A DNA stretch of 5,022 nt from an uncultured Roseiflexaceae bacterium. Lineage in GTDB: Bacteria > Chloroflexota > Chloroflexia > Chloroflexales > Roseiflexaceae. Location of the stretch: contig CAIPUQ010000213.1 of the NCBI GenBank assembly GCA_903868295.1, forward strand, positions 1 through 5,022, written 5' to 3'. The notes under the pieces are model-generated. The model ran no database searches and was not told the origin of the DNA. It saw only the letters and a list, made by a program, of their open reading frames with translations. The position numbers were made by a program, and so were the translations under genes. Below are positions 1-5,022 of this stretch, piece after piece (positions within the stretch are counted from its first letter, which is position 1; each line of letters starts with the position of its first letter).

Positions 1-1543
1 CCCGCTCGATGAGGAACACCGGCGGCGTGCTGCCACGGACCAACGCAGCGGTCGCAGGGGTCCACCCAGCGAAGCGATATGTGACCAACACGTAGTCAGC
101 CTCGTAGGCAGGCACACGGGTAATGGGCATACCCCAGACAGATCCACCATCGTCGCTGACAAAGCGCAGATCGTCGCGGATGATGCCATCGCGTTGGTAG
201 GTGTGGGGCACATCGAAGCTCCAGGCTTCGATCCAGACCGTGGCATTGGGGGGTGCCTGGTCATCCAGGTACACGAGCACGTCACGATAGGTAGAGGACC
301 AATAGGTATGATCCATCTTGAGTGCGCGAGCACCCGGTAGCGCACCGATCGACGTGCTGTAGAACGACAATAGGTGTGGCCACAGCATCGAGGTTTGCCA
401 GATGGGGATTGCAATCACCGTCGCGATAATCCCACCCCAGATCCGTCGGTCGAGGGCTACGCCACGTGAAAATTTCTGTGCAATGCGGGTCAGACTAATC
501 CCGGCCAACACCGCAATCAGAGGAAACGACGCCATAAACAAGCGTTCGTTGTCATACACCGTGGTGCTAAACATCAGCGCCAGCAACGGCATACCCGCCG
601 CCACGCCGATCAGGGTCAGATACGGTTTTTGTTCCTGCAAGGCGACGAACGGCAACGCACCGGTTGCAATGACCGAAAATACGGGTGTGGTCATCAAGAG
701 CATCAACGGCGCGAAATACCACGGCGGCGGCAGGTACAACGCACCCAGGAACCACTGCGGGATCTGCCAGTGGTCGACGGTTATCCAACGTACGTAGTCA
801 ACAATGCGGGCAATAGGATCGACCCACAACCATGGCCAACTCGCGACAAACACTATGGTGCCAACGAGCATCCCAATTGCCATGCGGCGCACGAGGTACG
901 GGCGGCGGTCTGCGATGAGCCACCACAGCCCGATGGTCGGGATGACAAAGGCCGCGTTGATTTTGGTGGCGATGCCGATACCCCAGACGATGCCGAAAAG
1001 GAGGTCGATCCAGATGCTCTTGCGGTTCCTGCTGTGCCAAAAGACCAGCACCCCGCCGATGTATGCCAACGCCCCCGGGACATCCAGGGCAGCCACGTGC
1101 AGATGAAAAAACAGCCGCGGAAAGGTCAGCATCAAGGTGACCGCTGCCAACGCACCCCACAGCCCGACCGTCCGAAAAACGCTGACCCCGACCATGGTCA
1201 CCAATGCAGTCGAAAGGAGCATCGCGGCGACACGGTACGAGGCAATCAGGCCATAGGTGTCTACCAACGGCGTGGCGACCAACGCATACCAGAGCTTGAC
1301 CATCGGGGGATGTTCGTGATTGGGCGTCCAGTAGGCGTCTATGAGGGGTTGGCTCAGCATCAGCGACGACTCGCGTGGCAGACGGCTGAACCATTCGTGA
1401 TACGACTGCGCCGCCTGCATGTAGGCAGGCTCGTCCCAGGTCAAGCCGAACGCCGGCACAGTCAACAGCAACAACCCAAAGACGCATATAGACACGGCAA
1501 AGGCAAACCACGCGGTATGAAAAGGAGATCGATTTGGTTGCAT
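1..1543 (-). CDS. GT39/PMT-type integral membrane glycosyltransferase, 3' end beyond the window
   Basis: The gene is open from an ATG at 1543 to the left edge, giving 514 residues without a stop. GAGG lies 7 bases before this ATG; an ATG at 1550 is in another frame and yields an arginine/cysteine-rich product unlike a real protein. The protein has a hydrophobic helix at about residues 11-33, followed by WDEP with the Asp37-Glu38 pair expected in the first outer loop of GT-C enzymes. Then come NHEHPP (75-80), SYR (102-104), LDVP (153-156), TKIN (193-196), WPWLW (236-240) and ERLFMASFPLIAVLAG (333-348), separated by many hydrophobic helices. A soluble, probably outward-facing C-terminal part begins near residue 400. 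Enzymes of this type move a sugar from a polyprenyl-phosphate carrier to a protein, lipid or glycan acceptor on the outer face of the membrane. Donor and acceptor cannot be read here. The family is clear; the exact substrate and the C-terminus are unknown. Confidence 0.9.
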   Translation of the reverse strand, partial: MQPNRSPFHTAWFAFAVSICVFGLLLLTVPAFGLTWDEPAYMQAAQSYHEWFSRLPRESSLMLSQPLIDAYWTPNHEHPPMVKLWYALVATPLVDTYGLIASYRVAAMLLSTALVTMVGVSVFRTVGLWGALAAVTLMLTFPRLFFHLHVAALDVPGALAYIGGVLVFWHSRNRKSIWIDLLFGIVWGIGIATKINAAFVIPTIGLWWLIADRRPYLVRRMAIGMLVGTIVFVASWPWLWVDPIARIVDYVRWITVDHWQIPQWFLGALYLPPPWYFAPLMLLMTTPVFSVIATGALPFVALQEQKPYLTLIGVAAGMPLLALMFSTTVYDNERLFMASFPLIAVLAGISLTRIAQKFSRGVALDRRIWGGIIATVIAIPIWQTSMLWPHLLSFYSTSIGALPGARALKMDHTYWSSTYRDVLVYLDDQAPPNATVWIEAWSFDVPHTYQRDGIIRDDLRFVSDDGGSVWGMPITRVPAYEADYVLVTYRFAGWTPATAALVRGSTPPVFLIER

Positions 1544-1569
1544 ATTTCATCCTCGAGCCTTAATGATTG

Positions 1570-1575
1570 ATTATA
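1570..1575 (-). promoter_or_regulatory. Candidate -10 box for the glycosyltransferase gene
   Basis: The minus strand reads TATAAT exactly here, 26 bases before the ATG at 1543, which would give a leader of about 20 bases. The -35 position 17 bases upstream reads TGTAGG, a poor match, so either the promoter needs an activator or the match is chance. Confidence 0.4.
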
Positions 1576-1617
1576 CCCTGACGCGAAGAACCCCTACACG
1601 ATTGTCACGTAATGCTG

Positions 1618-1623
1618 TATAGT
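1618..1623 (+). promoter_or_regulatory. Candidate -10 box for the Excalibur gene
   Basis: TATAGT matches five of six consensus bases and lies 65 bases before the ATG at 1689. The -35 at a 17-base spacing, TACACG, matches three of six. A better -35-like TTGTCA at 1602-1607 is only 10 bases away, too close to pair with this box. The assignment is tentative. Confidence 0.3.
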
Positions 1624-1676
1624 CTATGCAGCGTTCTATGTATGGCGAATCTCCCAGGTGGACGATACGTGTGTAT

Positions 1677-1683
1677 GAAGGAG
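1677..1683 (+). promoter_or_regulatory. Ribosome binding site deciding the Excalibur start
   Basis: GAAGGAG is followed by 5 bases and then the ATG at 1689. An upstream in-frame ATG at 1626 has no such site and would put a charged 21-residue extension in front of an otherwise good signal peptide, so 1689 is preferred. Confidence 0.8.
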
Positions 1684-1688
1684 TTGTG

Positions 1689-1943
1689 ATGAAAGCTTTT
1701 CTGTTGGTGTTGGTCTGTGCCATCGCATGGTGTGCCCCGGTTGCTACGGCCCAGGCAGCCGGGCGGGCGACGACCTACAAAAATTGTACGGCCCTCAATA
1801 AAGTCTACAAAGGCGGGGTGGCCAAGGTCGGCGCCAAAAACGTCGGTGGCAAAACAAACTACAAGCCGTTCTACAACAACGATCTCTACAAGGCAAATAG
1901 CGGCAGTGACCGCGACAAAGACGGCATCGCCTGCGAGCGCTGA
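1689..1943 (+). CDS. Small secreted Excalibur calcium-binding domain protein
   Basis: This 84-residue protein starts MKAFLLVLV and has a hydrophobic stretch ending in ATAQAAG, a type I signal peptide likely cut after residue 23. The mature part of about 61 residues is a complete Excalibur domain: YKNCTALNKVYKGGVAK (30-46), a lysine/asparagine/tyrosine-rich middle, YNNDLYKAN (62-70), and the DRDKDGIACE loop (74-83). Asp74, Asp76 and Asp78 form the EF-hand-like calcium loop; Cys33 and Cys82 are the usual pair likely to form a disulfide. In other proteins this domain is often attached to nucleases or other exported enzymes; here it stands alone, so it probably binds calcium or a surface partner outside the membrane. 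It is divergent from the glycosyltransferase gene, with 145 bases between their starts. Family assignment is firm; role is unknown. Confidence 0.9.
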   Translation: MKAFLLVLVCAIAWCAPVATAQAAGRATTYKNCTALNKVYKGGVAKVGAKNVGGKTNYKPFYNNDLYKANSGSDRDKDGIACER

Positions 1944-1990
1944 CTAGCCTACAGAGAAGCGTCAGAAGAAGCATGATATCGTCTAACCGG

Positions 1991-2032
1991 AATTTGTGTA
2001 ATCGCATGTATCGCAAAATTTGTGACTAATCG
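1991..2032 (+). repeat. Spaced direct repeat AATTTGTG...TAATCG
   Basis: AATTTGTG occurs at 1991-1998 and again at 2017-2024, 26 bases apart, about two and a half helical turns. Each copy is followed by TAATCG, directly in the first copy and after two extra bases in the second. This could be a tandem binding site or a chance pair in AT-rich DNA. Confidence 0.4.
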
Positions 2033-2046
2033 TGAATTCTTGATTA
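2027..2046 (+). promoter_or_regulatory. 20-bp imperfect palindrome, possible operator
   Basis: TAATC-GT-GAATTC-TT-GATTA is symmetric about 2036/2037, with 8 of 10 base pairs matching and only the two pairs next to the GAATTC core failing. It overlaps the second copy of the direct repeat and ends about 50 bases before the candidate promoter at 2097. The size and form suit a dimeric regulator; no regulator gene lies in the window. Confidence 0.35.
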
Positions 2047-2096
2047 CATATTGAATAAGAAGACGTGGTCAGCATCTCAAATGATGACTCATTCGG

Positions 2097-2125
2097 TTGA
2101 TATTGTTATATTTACGCGAAACAAT
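2097..2125 (+). promoter_or_regulatory. Candidate promoter for the GH172 gene
   Basis: TTGATA at 2097-2102 and AACAAT at 2120-2125 are separated by exactly 17 bases and match nine of twelve consensus positions. Transcription from here would give a leader of about 170 bases before the GTG at 2302. The -10 box is mediocre. Confidence 0.3.
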
Positions 2126-2161
2126 TGGTGTAACTTGGACATTCGAAGATCTGAAGGTCAA

Positions 2162-2177
2162 CTATCCATTTGGATAG
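2162..2177 (+). repeat. Perfect inverted repeat CTATCC-ATTT-GGATAG
   Basis: Six-base arms are fully complementary around a four-base loop. There is no T-run after it, so it is not an intrinsic terminator. It would lie in the leader of the GH172 transcript, as an RNA hairpin or as a small operator. Confidence 0.4.
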
Positions 2178-2286
2178 AACTACAGCTGAACGTTTCGTGC
2201 AATTGTTTTCATCAGACGTCACGACGACTTCTTCAATGACACATGGAGAGACAGTTTCTGAGAATATTGTGGTATTTCCTCGCAGC

Positions 2287-2294
2287 GAGAGGGG
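2287..2294 (+). promoter_or_regulatory. Ribosome binding site deciding the GH172 start
   Basis: GAGAGGGG sits 7 bases before a GTG at 2302. Neither the in-frame ATG at 2236 nor the TTG at 2170 has a purine-rich site at a suitable distance. The GTG places the start just before SYLDLIGRLTDL, where family members usually begin. Confidence 0.6.
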
Positions 2295-2301
2295 CTCATT
2301 T

Positions 2302-3852
2302 GTGAAACAGCTAAGCTATCTCGACTTGATAGGTCGGTTGACTGATCTCAGGCGACTAGCCAGTCCAGCGCCTGAAGGGGAGCGGACTGGTACGTTCTCT
2401 AGTTATGACCGGCGCTCGCACTATAATGCAACAACTGGCTTGTACGAAAGCTGGGATGCCAACGATGATGGCATCGGTGTCATTCGCCATGAAGACGGAT
2501 TTGCGGTTGTCTTTGACGCTACAGGTCCAGGAGTGATTTGGCGAGTATGGTCTGCCTATGCAGACATGGGGCATGTGCAGATATTTATTGATGGCAGCAC
2601 TACCCCAATTGTTGACATGCCATTTCGCGATTTTTTTGAGCGCCATCCCGCGAACCTGAATCCTCTCGGCATAACCAACCTGCCAGAGCTCACACCTACG
2701 CTATCGCGTGGTCGTAATCGCTTCATTCCCATACCATATCAGCATTCCTGCAAAATCCGCATGGCGCCGGGCTGGGGCTTGTACTACCATTTTACATACA
2801 CCAGCTTTGCACCCGACACTCAGTTGGCAAGCTACACAGGCACGCTAACCAGCACTGAATGGAAGGCATTGGCCACTGCCGACCGCGTCTTAGCACAACG
2901 TGGCTACCGGCTTCCTGAGACGCCCTCCAGCCAGACTGACCAGGTTACAGTTACGATTCCTGCCGGTACTTCTGTTACCCTGACTGAATTGCAAGGTGCG
3001 CGAGCAATCCTTGGCATGCATATTACCGTTGCCGAGATGACCGATGCAAACGCTGCAAGTCTTCTTGCCGATATGGATATTTCTATTTTTTGGGATGGTG
3101 AAGATTTAGCAAGTGTCACGGCGCCGTTAGGACAGTTTTTTGGAAGCACCCCCGGTGTCAACTATTTCCGTACACTCCCTATAGGAATGACAACGGGTTT
3201 CTTGTATTGCCACTGGTATATGCCATTTGCGAAGAGTGCACGAATAGCAGTGGTGAATCATGGCGCTCAAGCGTACACGATGCGTCTGAGCTTAGCCCAT
3301 GAAGCCATTGAAGCAGAGTCTCCCATGATGCGATTTCACGCACGATGGCATGCAGATAACGACAATCAGCGCCAAGTCGCCGAAGGGCGCACCATCGATT
3401 GGCCTGTAATCGAGCTGACTGGGAGAGGGAGGTTTTGTGGTTTGCATTTGCATGTAAACAACCGTTGGCTGCCCCCTGCAATCCCAGCCTCTAGTTGGTG
3501 GTATGGAGCGTGGGACCAAAAAAATATTGACTGGTGGTGGGGCGAAGGAGACGAGAAATTCTTTGTAGACGGTGAACGATTTCCGTCTACCTTTGGCACT
3601 GGGTCAGAAGATTATATTGGCTATGCTTGGGCAGCTGAGCCTCCTTTCCCTACATTCGAGAGTGCGTATGCGGCACAGTCGTGCGTGCCCCTTGACGGCA
3701 ATGGTGACACCTCAGTAGTTCGCGTACACATCTGCGATGATGTACCTTTTCAGCAACAGTTTGAAGCCTGCATCGAAAAATACAAACCAAACGTGTGGGG
3801 AGATGATAATGTGTGTACGTACGAAGTAGTTGTCTATTGGTATCAATTGTGA
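2302..3852 (+). CDS. DUF2961 / glycoside hydrolase family 172 protein
   Basis: From the GTG at 2302 the product is 516 residues; an ATG at 2236 would add 22. It has no signal peptide or membrane helix, so it is probably cytoplasmic. Family signatures run throughout: SYLDLIGRLTDLRRLA, then ERTGTFSSYDRRSHYN, then GPGVIWRVWSA and the GHVQIFIDG strand near the N-terminus. SSWWYGAWDQKNIDWWWGEGDE, then GERFPSTFGTGSEDY and the closing YEVVVYWYQ follow near the C-terminus. Glu415 (in WGEGDE) and Glu436 (in GSEDY) are 21 residues apart, the spacing I recall for the catalytic Glu270/Glu291 of the difructose dianhydride I enzyme that founded GH172. Characterised GH172 enzymes cleave or form fructofuranosyl or arabinofuranosyl linkages and have jelly-roll folds. 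The substrate here is unknown: no transporter, regulator or other sugar enzyme is adjacent. Lower GC than the glycosyltransferase gene hints at a different history. Confidence 0.9.
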   Translation: MKQLSYLDLIGRLTDLRRLASPAPEGERTGTFSSYDRRSHYNATTGLYESWDANDDGIGVIRHEDGFAVVFDATGPGVIWRVWSAYADMGHVQIFIDGSTTPIVDMPFRDFFERHPANLNPLGITNLPELTPTLSRGRNRFIPIPYQHSCKIRMAPGWGLYYHFTYTSFAPDTQLASYTGTLTSTEWKALATADRVLAQRGYRLPETPSSQTDQVTVTIPAGTSVTLTELQGARAILGMHITVAEMTDANAASLLADMDISIFWDGEDLASVTAPLGQFFGSTPGVNYFRTLPIGMTTGFLYCHWYMPFAKSARIAVVNHGAQAYTMRLSLAHEAIEAESPMMRFHARWHADNDNQRQVAEGRTIDWPVIELTGRGRFCGLHLHVNNRWLPPAIPASSWWYGAWDQKNIDWWWGEGDEKFFVDGERFPSTFGTGSEDYIGYAWAAEPPFPTFESAYAAQSCVPLDGNGDTSVVRVHICDDVPFQQQFEACIEKYKPNVWGDDNVCTYEVVVYWYQL

Positions 3853-3857
3853 TAGTG

Positions 3858-3897
3858 ATGGCAAGAATACTTGCGATGCCTTGTTTGACTTTTTTTT
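3858..3897 (+). terminator. Terminator-like hairpin with a distant T-run after GH172
   Basis: ATGGCAAG at 3858-3865 pairs with CTTGCGAT at 3870-3877 around an AATA loop, with one mismatch in eight. Eight Ts follow at 3890-3897. The 12-base gap between stem and T-run is longer than in a classic intrinsic terminator, though it is itself T-rich (TTGTTTG). It begins six bases after the stop codon. Confidence 0.4.
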
Positions 3898-3913
3898 GGT
3901 GAAATGATATTTT
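3885..3913 (+). promoter_or_regulatory. Extended -10 promoter for the L12-like gene
   Basis: TTGACT at 3885-3890 (five of six) and TATTTT at 3908-3913 (four of six) are 17 bases apart, and TGA just before the -10 box supplies the extended TGn element. The spacer contains most of the T-run of the terminator-like hairpin. It would give a leader of about 175 bases to the ATG at 4097. Confidence 0.5.
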
Positions 3914-3985
3914 ACGTCACGTCGAATGAGCGCAATAACAGTACGATGTAGGCTGATAGCAATGGATCTGCAATACCAATAGGTC

Positions 3986-4000
3986 ACAGTCTCCGACTGT
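3986..4000 (+). repeat. Leader hairpin ACAGTC-TCC-GACTGT
   Basis: Six-base arms are perfectly complementary with a three-base loop, in the predicted 5' leader of the L12-like gene. No T-run follows. The rest of the leader holds no motif that I recognise as a riboswitch. Confidence 0.4.
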
Positions 4001-4040
4001 CTCGGTAGCAACACTGCTGTGCGTACATGAAAAGCTCGAT

Positions 4041-4066
4041 TTGAACCAACGCTCGTTCATTGAACC
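4041..4066 (+). repeat. Direct repeat TTGAACC, two copies
   Basis: TTGAACC occurs at 4041-4047 and 4060-4066, 19 bases apart, shortly before the ribosome site of the L12-like gene. Either copy could pass for a -35 box, but neither has a good -10 at the right distance. It may be chance. Confidence 0.25.
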
Positions 4067-4096
4067 CATCCAGCTGTATTGTGAAAGGACAATAAC

Positions 4097-4342
4097 ATGG
4101 ACACTATTTTCGAAATAGCACAACTCCGCAATAGAGTTGCCCAACTGGAAGGCCAACTTACATTTCTCTTCACCCATCTTCAAATAACCTATGTTCCGGA
4201 CGCGGATGTTCTCAATAAACCTGTTATCGAACTGCTGAAATCTGGTCGCAAAATGGATGCAATTAAAGCGTATATGGACATTCATGGTGCTTCATTGAGC
4301 ACTGCAAATGCAGCTATGGACGCCTTGAGCAAAAAAATTTGA
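4097..4342 (+). CDS. Coiled-coil mini-protein with ribosomal L7/L12 C-terminal-like helices
   Basis: This 81-residue protein starts at an ATG preceded by GAAAGGA 7 bases upstream. Residues 4-28 form an amphipathic helix with a regular heptad pattern (Ile7, Leu10, Val14, Leu17, Leu21, Leu24, Leu28), suggesting dimerisation. Residues 40-78 resemble the first helices of the bL12 C-terminal domain: NKPVIELLKSGRKMDAIKAY, then GASLSTANAAMDAL, compared with the KxxAIKxVRxxTGLGLKEAKxxV pattern of bL12. Lys52, Ile56, Lys57, Gly64, Leu67 and Ala70 fit that pattern; the positions equivalent to bL12 Arg73 and Lys84 are Met60 and Asn71. The flanking beta strands of the true domain are missing, and so is the bL12 N-terminal ribosome-binding domain. 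It is therefore not the ribosomal protein; stand-alone proteins of this kind have no role that I can name. No signal peptide or membrane helix is seen, so it should be cytoplasmic. Confidence 0.8.
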   Translation: MDTIFEIAQLRNRVAQLEGQLTFLFTHLQITYVPDADVLNKPVIELLKSGRKMDAIKAYMDIHGASLSTANAAMDALSKKI

Positions 4343-4510
4343 TACGTTGTGCAGTGTTTCTGCATGACGCACTCTTGGTTTGTATGAATTGCTGAACACA
4401 CACGCTGCAAATCGTCGAATTGCGCAAATGATGTAGCGCTGGAGTATTGACCATGACAGGGCGGGACTCATCCTTGTGGTGTCTACTTTAACAGGGTGTG
4501 AGGAGCGGAT
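4343..4510 (+). other. 168-base spacer before the DUF1810 gene
   Basis: No gene is supported here. A small inverted repeat TGCAG-TGTTT-CTGCA at 4350-4364 lacks a T-run, and TTGCGCAA at 4420-4427 is a short palindrome. TTGACC at 4447-4452 looks like a -35 box, but no -10 follows at a proper distance. GAGGAG at 4500-4505 is the ribosome site of the next gene. Confidence 0.5.
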
Positions 4511-4972
4511 ATGACACTCAAACGATTCATCGATGCCCAAACCAATGCATACGATCAAGCCGTGCAAGAAATCCGTGGTGGCTACAAATACGGCCACTGG
4601 ATCTGGTACATCATCCCGATGCTCTATGGGGTGAAGCGTTCATCGTTCTGCGATATCTACGGCCTCCAAGGGCTCGCAGAAGCAACAGACTATTACCAGC
4701 ATCCCGTGCTTGGTGAGCGTTTGACCGTCGTCGCCGAAGCGGTTGTCACTGCGGTAACTGCGGGGCATACCCTCGAAGGGATATTCGGTGATGTCGACGC
4801 CAAGAAAACGATTTCGTGCATGACGTTGTTCCAGATTGTGGGAACGAACACTGCCGTGCAGGATTGTGTGCATCATCAGCGCTTTCAGGCTGCAGCACAG
4901 ACTATTCTGGCTACAGGCGAATCACAAGGGCTACCGCGCTGTGTCAAGACACTGACCTTATTGGGCATGTGA
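4511..4972 (+). CDS. DUF1810 family protein
   Basis: The 153-residue product begins at an ATG 5 bases after GAGGAG. It carries the family landmarks in order: LKRFIDAQ at the N-terminus (3-10), GHWIWYIIP (28-36), YGLQGLAEATDYYQHPVLGERL (50-71), then IFGDVDAKKTISCMTLF (91-107). The length and the position of each motif match a complete family member. There is no signal peptide or membrane helix, so it is probably a soluble cytoplasmic protein. The biochemical function of DUF1810 is not established to my knowledge; some database entries use the name calpastatin, which the sequence does not support. The invariant His29, Trp30, Trp32 and Pro36 cluster is the best candidate for a functional site, but that is inference. 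The gene stands 168 bases after the L12-like gene, so co-transcription is possible but not shown. Confidence 0.88.
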   Translation: MTLKRFIDAQTNAYDQAVQEIRGGYKYGHWIWYIIPMLYGVKRSSFCDIYGLQGLAEATDYYQHPVLGERLTVVAEAVVTAVTAGHTLEGIFGDVDAKKTISCMTLFQIVGTNTAVQDCVHHQRFQAAAQTILATGESQGLPRCVKTLTLLGM

Positions 4973-5022
4973 ACGTCCTGTTTTTGGCCCATGGCGGATG
5001 AGTGCCTGCGCGCACTGTGTGC

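Larger units (their letters stand above)
1944..2301 (+). other. 358-base AT-rich intergenic region upstream of the GH172 gene
   Basis: No convincing gene lies here. A 62-codon frame from a TTG at 2051 has no ribosome site and no recognisable content. The stretch holds a spaced direct repeat, an imperfect palindrome, a possible promoter and a hairpin, each listed separately. An open frame in phase with the GH172 gene extends back to 2170, but its codons before 2302 do not resemble the family. Confidence 0.6.

Noticed and set aside
798..1550. Minus-strand 250-codon frame beginning at the ATG at 1550
   Set aside because: It is one frame off the glycosyltransferase and gives a Cys/Arg/His-rich product. 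The frame from 1543 has the WDEP and HEHPP motifs and continues to the window edge.
629..1570. Long plus-strand open frame opposite the glycosyltransferase
   Set aside because: Its product is rich in Arg, Gln, Asp, Pro and His with no hydrophobic core or family likeness; it is the antisense shadow of the minus-strand gene, which has clear GT39 motifs.
2051..2239. Possible 62-residue gene in the gap before the GH172 gene
   Set aside because: TTG start, no ribosome binding site, no recognisable motif, and it overlaps the structured leader.
3917..4285. Minus-strand 122-codon frame opposite the L12-like gene
   Set aside because: No ribosome site or family likeness, and the opposite strand carries a well-supported gene with a heptad pattern and L12-like helices.
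4350..4364. Hairpin after the L12-like gene as a terminator
   Set aside because: The 5-bp stem TGCAG/CTGCA is followed by mixed sequence without a T-run.
4292..4597. Minus-strand 101-codon frame spanning the spacer before the DUF1810 gene
   Set aside because: It overlaps the starts and ends of two supported plus-strand genes and shows no family features.
5001..5016. AGTGC/GCACT inverted repeat after the DUF1810 gene
   Set aside because: Only 5 bp, and the window ends six bases later, so a T-run cannot be assessed.

Overview
This 5,022-base window looks bacterial: compact genes, mostly with clear Shine-Dalgarno sites. The gene families would fit a Chloroflexota-like or actinobacterial genome of middling GC, but that assignment is a guess from family content. 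I see no tRNA, rRNA, CRISPR array, insertion sequence or phage gene.

Layout. (1) Positions 1-1543, minus strand: the 5' 514 codons of a GT39/PMT-type membrane glycosyltransferase that runs off the left edge. (2) 1544-1688: a short divergent promoter region. (3) 1689-1943, plus strand: a small secreted protein with an Excalibur calcium-binding motif. (4) 1944-2301: a 358-base AT-rich gap without a convincing gene, holding a possible promoter, a 20-bp imperfect palindrome, a spaced direct repeat and a small hairpin. (5) 2302-3852, plus: a DUF2961 / glycoside hydrolase family 172 protein, apparently cytoplasmic, with two glutamates 21 residues apart as in the characterised family member. (6) 3853-4096: a terminator-like hairpin whose T-run is shared with a good extended -10 promoter, then a long leader. 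(7) 4097-4342, plus: an 81-residue protein made of a heptad-repeat helix joined to a shortened ribosomal L7/L12 C-terminal-like helical pair. (8) 4343-4510: a spacer with little in it. (9) 4511-4972, plus: a complete DUF1810 protein. The last 50 bases hold nothing firm.

The plus-strand genes are separated by gaps of 168-358 bases, so they read as single transcription units and not as one operon. No shared pathway is evident: the glycosyltransferase and the Excalibur protein act at or outside the membrane, while the GH172, L12-like and DUF1810 proteins lack export signals. The glycosyltransferase end is clearly richer in G+C than the GH172 and L12-like genes. I find no convincing new multi-gene system. 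The most unusual items are the coiled-coil/L12-like mini-protein and the solitary GH172 enzyme with its structured upstream region.
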